A stretch of DNA of 64,000 nt, from contig NC_037273.1 of NCBI RefSeq assembly GCF_000002425.4, positions 11,374,639 through 11,438,638 of the forward strand, read 5' to 3'. The notes beneath the pieces are model-generated. The model did not search any database, had not been told where the DNA came from, and saw only the letters and a list, made by a program, of their open reading frames with translations. The translations under genes and the position numbers were made by a program. This stretch comes from Physcomitrium patens (Eukaryota > Streptophyta > Bryopsida > Funariales > Funariaceae). The first letter of the stretch is position 1. Each line of letters begins with the position of its first letter. This document shows positions 45,977 to 54,893 of this stretch, piece by piece.

Positions 45977-47500
45977 AGCGAGATTATGGAGGTACAAAAG
46001 AGGAGGTACTCTCGCGAGATCAAGGTGCCTTTGATGCGAGTTTTATTGGTATATTGGAGAATGGAAATATTATGTATAAGAAAGTTGATGATTTTAGAAG
46101 AAAAGAAAGAAAAAGATTATATGATATTGAAGGACAATTATGCAAGTTAGATACATTGTAAGATGATGAGAGGATTTTAGGTGTTTACGAAGAAAATGGA
46201 CTGAAAGATTTGTTGGAATTAATTACATCTATTAGGTTAGGGGATAATGATGAGATTGTTGAGATTCATTCAAGAGAGGTTTATACCATACTTGAATCTT
46301 TTCAAGCACCAGAGGTCACTGTAGAGACGAGATATAAAACGGCAGATAAGAAGGTAAAGTCTGTTGCTAGACCATTACCAGAAGATTCTAAAGAACAAAT
46401 GAGAAAAGCATCAAAAGAAGCAAGTTTAAGAGATTCAATGAGTATTAGACATCAGTTTACTAAAGAGACTTTTGAAGAATTGAAGATTGGTTCTGATAGT
46501 TCTTTATTGCCGGAGGAAATTACTTGCTTCAAAAAGATGTTGGCTAAATAAGGTAGATCATTTGCTTTCGAATCTCATGAAATTAGGTGTGTGGATCTGA
46601 ATATTATAATACCTATGGTTATCTTCATTGTACCGCATGTACCTTGGAATCTAGGACCGATTCCAATATCGAGAGCACATTTACCTAAATTGGTTGAACT
46701 ATTAAAAAAAAAGATAAAGATGAAAATATTGGAACCTTCATTTGCACCGTATTCTAGTCGATAGTTTACGGTACCTAAGAAGAATGGGTCACTATGGTTT
46801 ATTCAAGATATGCAACCGGTGAATGCAGTAACTATCAGGAATGCAGGAATTGGACCTATTGTGGATGAATTTACTGCGGTGTTTGCTGGAAGGGCGATCT
46901 ATTCAATGGGTCACTTGTATTCAGGTTATGATCAATTTCAACTTGTCGAAGGAAGTAGAGATATGACAACAATGAGGACACCACTTGGATTGGTTAGAAT
47001 GTGCACTCATTCTCAAGGCGCGACCAACTCAGTTGCGCATATGATGAATGGGATGATTAAGGTATTGAGAGATTTTATTCAGGAAAAGACTATGCCTTTT
47101 CTGGATGATGTTCTTAGAAAAGGGTGCAGAGAAGGAGACAAGGATGAAACTTTAGATACGAGGGGGTGTCACAAATATGTTGTTGATCATATACAAGATT
47201 GTGAAAAGATTTTAACTCGGCTTGGAGAAGTTCATCTTACATTATCGGATATGAAGTCTATATTTGGAGTACGAGAGGTTGTGATTGTTGGACATTTATG
47301 TGGATCTTACGGAAGAAAACGAGATCCGACTAAAGTTGATGCAATTGGAAGGATGAAAGAGGATTGTGATTCTTTAATAGAGGTTTAGAGGTTTTTGGGT
47401 GCATGTGTATTTTATCGAATCTGGGTTCCTCATTATGCTCATATAGCGGATCCATTATATGAACTGTTACGCAAGGCTACCAATTTAAATGGAAAGAAAG
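45977..47500 (+). pseudogene. pol: P1 pol N-terminal region and reverse transcriptase, few breaks
   Basis: Pol frame from ~45952: KRDYGGTKEEVLSRDQG, then FIGILENGNIMYKKVDDF and a conserved spacer to ~46550. RT runs from about 46560: LEPSFAPYSSR-stop-FTVPKKNGSLWFIQDMQ, GYDQFQLVEG, MTTMRTPLGL, and the catalytic motif FLDDV near 47098-47112 (FLDD in place of YxDD). Then HLTLSDMKSIFG and a thumb/connection RFLGACVFYRIWVPHY. Breaks: stops at ~46158, 46549, 46761 and a Trp-to-TAG at ~47386, and a one-base loss near 47480. RT copies element RNA into DNA. Confidence 0.85.
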
Positions 47501-48240
47501 GCATATTGAGGCAATGCAAAGATTGAAGCAATTATTGATGTCACCTCCAATATTCAGGAAGGTTGATTATAAGTGCAATAGAGTAGTGATTCTTACTGTG
47601 GATGCTAGTCCAATTGCCATTGGATGGATTGTGGGTCAAGACGATTCAAATGGGAATAGATTTGCAGTTCGATTTGGGGCTAAAGTTTTAAGTATTCGTC
47701 AGCGTGCATATTCGCAAGTCAAAAGAGAACTTTGGGGAGTCATTTCGGCTATGAAAGCTGAAAACGGCTATTTGATTGAGATAGTTGTAGTAATTGAAAC
47801 AGATTGCTTGCCATTGCTTGGAATGATTATTAACTGTTCAACGCCAAATATTGCAATGTTGAGATGGATTGCTTATATTAAGTCACTAAATCCAGAATTT
47901 AAGCATATTATTGGGAAGGACAATTTAGTAGCAGACATGCTATCTCGAGTAAGTTACGAGAGGGAGGACGAAATGGTTGAAGTCATTGATGACGTCAGAT
48001 TGAAATTCTATTCAATATCAAATCTCAACAAAGAAGACAAGCTATTTCTTGAAGAATCTTATGAAGGAGAATTATTGGATGTTAGTCATTATTTGAATAC
48101 CTTGACTAAGCAGGGGAATTGGTCTACAGAAAAATTCAAACAAATAAGAAAAAAAACATATGGATTTTTACTTCGAGATGGATTCTTATAGAAGAGACCG
48201 AAGAAAGGAATTGGGATGCCACAGCGAGTGATAGGCAAAA
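47501..48240 (+). pseudogene. pol: P1 RNase H domain and linker
   Basis: In the shifted frame: VVILTVDASPIAIGW (first Asp), QVKRELWGVISAM (Glu), IETDCLPLLGMI (Asp) and LVADMLSRV (Asp), the four acidic residues of RNase H. A linker to integrase follows (LNKEDKLFLEESYEGELL). A one-base shift near 48240 changes frame before the integrase zinc finger. Confidence 0.85.
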
Positions 48241-49449
48241 AGGAAGAAAACTAAGATTATTAAAGGAGTTTCATGATAGTTTATGGGTAGGGCATAGAGG
48301 AATCTGGGCTACTTTTGCTAAACTCAAGGAACGATATTGGTGGAAATATGTGTATCGAGATGTGCTCTCATTTGTAGAGTCATGTGAAATCTGTCAATCG
48401 TATTCTAATATCCGACATCGAGATGGTCTTCATCTTACGTATCCTTTGGCTATTCATTTTAAATGGGTTGTTGATTTGGTTATTATACCAGTTGGATTAT
48501 GGCAGATGAGATATTTGGTTTTAGCTCGTGAAGATTTATCAAATCAAGTAGAAGGAAGAGCATTGAGGACAAAATCTATAGAGGAGATTTGTAGGTTTTT
48601 GCTTGAAGACGTCATTTGCCATTACGGGTGCGTAGGAAAAATCTCTGCAGATCGTGGAGAATTAAATGCACAAGAAGCTTGTAAGTTCTTTGAAAAATGT
48701 GGAGTTAAACTATCACTGACTACTGCTTGTAATCCGGAAGGGAATGCAAAAAGCGAACGCGGTCACCCGCCGATTGTGAAAGCATTGGTTAAAGCTTGTA
48801 ATGGGAAAGTTAAAGAGTGGCTACGGCTTTTGTCATTTGCATTATGGGTTGATCGAACAACTCATAGCTCGGTGACAGGATATATGCCAGTAGAACTTAT
48901 GACAGGTCAAAAACTAATTATGCCGATTGAAGAAAAGGTACTTACTTGGAGTATGCTACCATGGGAAGATAGATTGACAAGAGAAGAACTTCTGGCTATT
49001 AGGATTCGATAATTGGAGCAAAGAACGGAAGATGTCCAAATAGCATTGGAAAGGTTAAAAAGAGCAAGAATACTAAACAAGGCGCGATTCGATAAGCAAC
49101 ATCGATTGAGACCAAAAGCAATCGAGGAAGGTGATTGGGTACTTGTTTATGACAATAGTCTGGATAATCAACATAGTACTTTGCAAAAAATTTCAAAACG
49201 TTGGTTTGGACCATATGTGGTAACAATAGTTCATGATAATGCGACTTACTCGTTACGGGAGTTAGATGGTACAAAATTGAAAATACGAATTGCAAGAAAG
49301 CGAGTAAAAATATTTAAACGAAGACACGCAGAGATGAATATGGAAGACCTTAATGAAGGTATAGAGATTCCGCAGCAAGAAGATGAAAGTGATTTGGATA
49401 ATGAAGGTGACGAAGATGAACTAGACAGAGACGTAGAGGATATATTCTG
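48241..49449 (+). pseudogene. pol: P1 integrase, one internal stop
   Basis: Zinc finger: EFHDSLWVGHRG then SCEIC (HHCC). Core: Asp in VVDLVIIPV, Asp in SADRGELNA, Glu in AKSERGHPP, so the DDE set is complete. A TAA at 49010-49012 (CAA in the ancestor, judging from M2) splits off the C-terminal domain: EQRTEDVQIALERLKRAR, a WFGPYVVTIVHDNATYSLREL GPY-like module and an acidic tail (DESDLDNEGDEDELD), ending TGA at 49450. No chromodomain is seen. This enzyme would be the one choosing the NCGK targets. Confidence 0.87.
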
Positions 49450-49499
49450 AATCAAACAGCAATTGGGTAAATTGGTGCATACCGGAGGATGCACAGGTC

Positions 49500-49511
49500 A
49501 GAGGGGGTGGA
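49500..49511 (+). promoter_or_regulatory. P1 polypurine tract
   Basis: AGAGGGGGTGGA directly before the 3' LTR. The same purine run precedes the LTRs at 57075 (AAAAGGGGTGGA) and, on the minus strand, those of M1 and M2. Confidence 0.9.
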
Positions 49512-51008
49512 TGTCATGTTGTAACACGAGTATACCGTGAAAATATAAAGAAAGGGGACTTTTATTAATGTTCAGTTATCTCGAATATTAGGAGCAACGA
49601 CCAACTCTAGTGCAAATATTGACTGGTCAGGTTGAGTCACCCCGTTACAGTCTATCGGGGCATACTGAAATGCTCCGTTCGATTCCAATAACGGGAGTCA
49701 GCAGGAAGGGAAAGGACCAATTCATGCGACGGGTGAGCCTGGTTCGAGGAGCCAATTGGATCCAATTTCGAGAATCCAATCCGGGTACTCTTACCCAATA
49801 TGAGACCTGAATTGGTCCGGCAACCCAATGCGATCCAATTACGAGAATCCAATCCGGATCTTACTACTGGACTCTTATCCAATATGAGACCTGAATTGGT
49901 CGGGCAACCCAATGCGATCCAATTTCGAGAATCCAATCCGGGTCCTCTTATCCAATATGAGACCTGAATTGGTCGGGCAACCCAATGCAGTCTAATTACG
50001 GGAAAATTTAGGTCTTACTATGAGCCTCTTAGCCAATCTGATGCGAGGACCAATTTGACCCAATTACGCAAACATTCAGGTTACTACGGGCATCTTACCC
50101 AATATGAGACCTGAATTGGTCGGGCGAGTCAATGTGGACTCGAGTACGGGGTTTCGATTCTGTTTCGGGCTGTCTTGTTCTCTGTGCCGTTTCAGGGAAC
50201 GTTGTTTTTGATAAAAGGATCTCTTGAAGGTAAAAACAGGGAGAAAAGCTCTAACGGCGAGAGCCAATTTTAGATCCAAGCTTGACGGCGTGAGCCAATT
50301 CTGGATCCAAGATGGAAGATTGGAGAAATTCAGAGGATAAGATTAGGGGGAGAATAAGTTTTGGGAGGGGGGGATTTTTTTTTGGATCGAGGAGCTGGCT
50401 TCAAGCTCTTTTTTCAAGGTTATTAGTTCGATTTTATTGGAGGTTTTTGGAGATCAAGGAGATTGGAGAGGAGCTTTATGCTTCGGGTGGGGGAAGAAAA
50501 GACGGAGAATTGGATTTTTCTTCTTCATAGAGTTTTGGGAAGACTGAGGCAATCGTTGCTGAAGTCAGTGTTGTAATGGTGAATCGGGATTTTTTTTAAT
50601 GAAATGGGTTTGATTACTCTTGACTGTTTTGTGAAATCGAGTTACGTCTGTGATTGAAGGATTAAAAGGGTGTCTATAGGATTGAATATGCAGAGTGAAT
50701 GAAATTTATTGGGTTAATCTAACAAGACAGTCACTGGATATAAGATCGTAAGTACAAAGCGGTATCGGAGATTAGCAGATTGGGTTGTTCGGGGTTCTCT
50801 ATAACGTCTAGAGATCTACCCACTGGGGCAAAAAGGACTTTGACATCCGTCAAAGGGCATCCGTATAGATTTACGGTTTATTCTTGTAGTCGTTTATATT
50901 CCAGCAGTCAAAAACTGATAGACTGCTTGACTATTGGTAAATCTCCATACTACCTTCTATAGCCAGACGCTCAACGCGTTCTCGAGCAGGAAAGCACGTA
51001 ATACGACA
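49512..51008 (+). repeat. P1 3' LTR
   Basis: 1497 bp, TGTCATGTTGTAACACGAG to CGTAATACGACA. It differs from the 5' LTR by extra ~75-84 bp units with CCAATATGAGACCTG (at 49795, 49879, 49952, 50098) and a ~90 bp segment near 50370-50460. Open stretches at 49652-49936 (minus) and 50312-50530 lie in it and are not genes. Confidence 0.88.
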
Positions 51009-51872
51009 ATGTATGCTCTATATTTTCCATATCAACAACAAGCGTTAATTACGATAGAAATGCCAGTAATGCCAGCCCTAAAAGATTCCAATGAAACCTT
51101 GTTATTGAATTTGACAAAAAAAATGGAAGAAATGGCCGTCAATATGGCCAAAGATAAGGAGAAGAGGCAAAAGCCTATCAATACTAGGACCAATGTATGG
51201 TGCAGTAATTATAAGGGCCACGGTCATTCTATAACAGAATGCCCCTCACTCTCACAAATAATGGATCAATGTATATTTTGCGGAGGAAAGTACCTAACAA
51301 TAAATTGTTGAAATTGACAAAGATAATAACAACAATTTAGTAATCAGACCATGATTCCACCAACCCAGTGGGACGTCAATCAAGTGTAAATGAGAAATAC
51401 ATTTGGATGGAATGGAAATCGATTTAATCAACAAAATCGAGCATTCAATAACTTTCAAAGTTCCAATTTTAATCAAGAGTCTGCATCGAACCCCCAGAAC
51501 TACAGTAAGGAGCAGCAGAGGTATCAACAATATGCTCCACCGATGTCATCAAATCAAGTTCCCTCAGTACCAACGGGACAATCAGGATCATTTTCTAACC
51601 CTACATGGAACAAGCCTAGTAGGTATATACCAGTGGAGACACTCAATATGCCTGATGGGGGTATAAGAAGACCACTTCGTTATTTCTGTTGCAAACAGAT
51701 TGGTCATTATGCCAATGAATGTCCCAATCCCAGAGCTAGTGACGATTATGTGCCAATTTGTGGGAATTGTAAGCAGTCAGGGCATACGTATCAGCAATGT
51801 AATGCTCTATTCAATTTCAATAATCGAGATCAGCAAATCCAAAGCCAAGGAAAAATTGAGGAGATAAATTGA
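51009..51872 (+). pseudogene. gag: T1 gag C-terminal part with four zinc-knuckle sites
   Basis: Resumes T1 after P1's LTR. A coiled-coil-like stretch (ETLLLNLTKKMEEMAVNMAK) is followed by a first pair of knuckles, WCSNYKGHGHSITEC (second Cys is Tyr) and QCIFCGGKYLTINC (His is Tyr), a stop, then an Asn/Gln/Ser-rich linker open from 51390. A second pair follows: YFCCKQIGHYANEC (first Cys lost) and ICGNCKQSGHTYQQC (intact C-x2-C-x4-H-x4-C). Four knuckles in two pairs is more than the one usual for Ty3-type gag. The capsid part, expected upstream, is missing or was lost at the M2 site. Confidence 0.7.
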
Positions 51873-52718
51873 GATCCTCAAGATTCTCTAGTAAATCGGA
51901 TGGAATGTGTCCAAGCCGTTCTTACCTGAAGTCAGCAAAAGGAAAAAAGACCAATTCAACATTTGGGTAATCTCGATGCGAAAGACGAATTTGACCCAAT
52001 TAGGGGACCATCCAATCTAGGTCCTGTTACAAGCTTCGTACCTAGTATGAGACCTAACTCGATGGCACAATCTAATGAGGTCCCAATTACGGAGGCTTCG
52101 GTTCCGTTCCAAGTAGTTTCGATCTCTACGTAGTTCCGAGAAACGTCCTATTCATTGAAAGATCCTCTCAGGGGTGGGAATTCCAAGGAAGTCCCGGCTG
52201 CTGTTTCAATTTCGAGTCCAAGGCGAAAGAATATCTTACCTCACGGATTTAAACTCAAATCAATGAAAAGAAAGAGAGCATTGAGAATTATCCTAAATAT
52301 GGAATTCTATGATATTTTGAAGGATGTGGATGCTATTCGACCTTCTATTTCTATGAAGCAACTTCTAGAGGTTGCACCAGAGTGCCGTTTTATATTGAAT
52401 TCATCGTTAACAAGGCATAGGCACCATAATAAAGAAGTTTGTGAAGTCAATTTGAACCCTGACCTAGGTGCACCAACCATCGATGTTTCAATTGATGGTA
52501 TTATGATCTCGGATATTTAGGTGGATGGTGGTTCCAGCATCAATTTAATGAACGTTGATACAATGGATGCTTTAGATTTGGAACACTTAGTATCCACGAC
52601 ATTGGTATTATGGATGGCAGATCATAGCTGGGTTAAACCAATGGATATCTTATGGAGTGTTCAAACTATGATTATCGGTATTACATATGAAATTGACTAT
52701 ATCGTCTTTCGATTATAA
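51873..52718 (+). pseudogene. pro: T1 protease region, broken
   Basis: A linker with stops contains prolines and a DPIRGPSN block, then an open part from 52155. Around 52290 NMEFYDILKDVDAIRPSIS starts a conserved pre-protease block. The active site VDGGSSINLM lies at 52521-52550, after a TAG: a DGG variant of DSG typical of the Tat/Athila side. WMADHS and a YEIDYIVFRL strand follow, then a TAA. Confidence 0.75.
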
Positions 52719-53650
52719 CGTTTGACTTTATCATATGTAATTTTATTGGGACGATCTTAACTTTATCAAGCAAAGGCCAAGAACGATTGGGGTCGGGATA
52801 CTGTGACAATTGGCAAGGACAGAGACAAAATGGTATTACAAATGTACCCAATACACTATCACAGGGAGTCTCAATTACCAGCATTTGAATTAACGTCGGA
52901 TGATGAGCTTAGCTCTGATGATGATGCAATAGCAGCAATTATGGAGGCGCCCGTGGAGGTAGCATTATATTCTGGAGTAGTGTACCAATGTAGAGGTCCA
53001 AAGGAGTATTTGATATACCCGATAGACTTAAAAAACTCGGATTATGTTAGTACGGATTGGATGACCAAGTATGATGTGCACCATATTAGTGCTCTAGATA
53101 CAGGATTCAGTACTTCGTACATGTCAAACTTATCGAGTGACTTTAAACCAGTGCAAAGATTGAAACAGAATATCGCCATTGCACCTTTATGTCAAACTAT
53201 CAACTTGGCGACCACAGCAAAACCTCGAATAATTAAGGTCTACGAAGGTATTAAGGAACAAGAGTTAACCTACTAGACCAAATTTTTCTTGCATCATAAA
53301 TCCACATTTGCTTGGACTTATGATGATTTAAAAGGTATTCCTGCTGAAGTCTATGAGCATCGTATCATTTTAGAGGAGAATGCTAAACCGGTACGATAGA
53401 GGCAACATCGCCTTAATTCTAAATATTCTCTCATGGTGAAGGAAGAATTGGACAAGCTTCTTGCAGTTGGTTTTATTTACCCAGTACCAAATAGTCAGTG
53501 CATTTTTCTAATCGTAATGGTGCCAAAAAAGAATGAAAAAATCCAAATTTATCAAGATTTCTGAAAACTTAATGCAGCCACCAAAAAAGATTACTTCTCA
53601 TTACCTTTCACAGATAGTATGGATAACTTGTTGTTATTATCACTAAGTAG
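52719..53650 (+). pseudogene. pol: T1 linker and first part of RT, truncated
   Basis: An acidic linker (LTSDDELSSDDDAI) and the domain before RT are open from 52803 to 53276. RT starts after a stop: STFAWTYDDLKGIP, the HRIILEE and RQHRLN blocks, VKEELDKLLAVGFIYPV, VPKKNEKIQIYQDF and LPFTDSMDNLL at 53630. Then similarity stops; fingers only, no catalytic motif. RNase H and integrase are absent. The break is followed within ~10 bp by a polypurine-like string. Confidence 0.75.
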
Positions 53651-53659
53651 TAAAAGAAT

Positions 53660-53670
53660 AGGAGTGGGGC
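53660..53670 (+). promoter_or_regulatory. Second polypurine-like string in T1
   Basis: AGGAGTGGGGC, identical to the tract before the 3' LTR but 460 bp upstream and not followed by an LTR start. Confidence 0.6.
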
Positions 53671-54116
53671 ACAAGTTAAAGTCATTCTGTGGTATTGTTT
53701 TGGATTGACTAGAGTGCCATTTTCTTATATTTCTTGTATTTTCGAGAGTAGTAGTTCTAGTTAAGAATTAATAGTGAGGAGCCAGTTACAAGTATCGATT
53801 GAAGATATTCCAAAATGGATGAGTCAGCAGCAGTAACAATTGGAACTTCAGGATGTCTAGAACTTGAAACTGGAAGCTCAAGTCCGTAAATTGGGTGAGT
53901 ATAATGAAGATCTCTCAAACTAGTTGAGGAAGGACTCGATGGACTGGAGGAAGAAGAAGAAGATTTGTAATTGGAACCAAATTTGGTCGAACCTACATTC
54001 GATAATGTAGCAAATGATTAATTAGGTAGGCCAAAGGAACTAGTAATTTTGTAGAGATTTATTAAGTAATTTTTAAATAGTTATCAATTGAGTATTTGCG
54101 AGGACACTGCACAGAT
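53671..54116 (+). pseudogene. T1 3' region with decayed coiled-coil ORF
   Basis: 53757-54116 aligns with the start of the window (T0). The coiled-coil frame, open in T0, is broken here at 53818-54020 by TAA and TAG codons and an indel. No other coding signal. Confidence 0.65.
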
Positions 54117-54129
54117 AGGAGTGGGGCTA
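54117..54129 (+). promoter_or_regulatory. T1 polypurine tract
   Basis: AGGAGTGGGGCTA directly before the LTR start TGTAGAAC. Confidence 0.85.
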
Positions 54130-54893
54130 TGTAGAACAGATATTAATCAATTTTTGAAAGTTATTGGTAAAATATATTAATAGTCCATATAATAGGAAAT
54201 TCAAGAGGACGGATGAGTGATTTAGTTCTTAAAAGTAGTTAATTACAGAATTACAGTTAGAATCTGAAGAATCAGGGGAAAGTATATAGGAGTTGTAGAA
54301 GTTAATTAATGTGCCATCGTTGTGATAGTTGTGAGCCAGGATAAGCTTGGTACTACCTCTTTTCTTTTGTTTGTTATTTTCTTTGAATAAGAGGATTGAG
54401 AGTTTCTGAATATTGTGAAGAGAATTATAGAATGGAAATGTGATTAGTATTATTTGAGAAGAAGAAAGATTGAATGCTGAAATTTGATTGTAGTTCAACA
54501 GAGAGAATGAATCTGTGTTTGTGTGAAATACCGTAATATGAATGGCAGTTCTGTGTGAAGAATTCCAATGATTAGAATGAAGGTAATTGTGTGCTGAAAG
54601 CTGTGAGGGCGCAGTATTACAATTGGAGATTATAAGGGTGAATATATTGGTAGAAATAGCAGTTATTGGTATGACTGAATTGCTATAAAGAAGAGACCGA
54701 TAAGGTAAAGGAGGAGATTATAGTTTCCTTGTGTATTCAGATATTGGAAATAGAGACGATACATTCAGGAGGTAATTGATTGTGTGACCTTAACATGAAT
54801 GCTTAAGCAACTAGTCATTCCCTATGTTCGAATCTCCCTATGCGGGTTTATTTCTATTAGATTAATTTAAAATAAGTAAAATGAGCAATCACA
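54130..54893 (+). repeat. T1 3' LTR
   Basis: 764 bp, TGTAGAAC to GAGCAATCACA, followed by the right target copy ATTAT (54894-54898). The open stretch 54229-54498 (minus) repeats the one in the 5' LTR. Confidence 0.9.

Larger units (their letters stand above)
42285..51008 (+). mobile_element. P1: nearly full-length family A element
   Basis: 5' LTR 42285-43542, primer site 43547, gag, protease, RT, RNase H, integrase, polypurine tract 49500, 3' LTR 49512-51008. The left flank is ACGT in M2's integrase. The right flank is ATGT followed by T1 gag, not M2, so M2's remainder was deleted at this edge. Few stops: the best-preserved copy here and the reference for the family. Confidence 0.9.
33833..54893 (+). 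mobile_element. T1: Tat/Athila-like Ty3 element, 21 kb with inserts, inside the A1 3' LTR
   Basis: Two LTRs of exactly 764 bp, a tRNA-Asp primer site after the first, a polypurine tract before the second, and ATTAT on both sides. Its own DNA is 33833-34658 and 51009-54893 (~4.7 kb); the 16.3 kb between is M2, M1 and P1. The pol gene is truncated early in RT. Confidence 0.9.

Noticed and set aside
49652..49936. 94-codon open stretch (minus) with repeated peptide SRNWIALGC
   Set aside because: It is the tandem-repeat part of P1's 3' LTR read in one frame; similar stretches appear in each LTR (e.g. 39906-40244, 36006-36257).
34658..51008. M2-P1 block as one composite transposon with inverted ends
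   Set aside because: The outer ends are inverted LTRs with ACAT and ATGT flanks, but the interior shows two elements in opposite orientation with M2 truncated; deletion after nested insertion explains it more simply.
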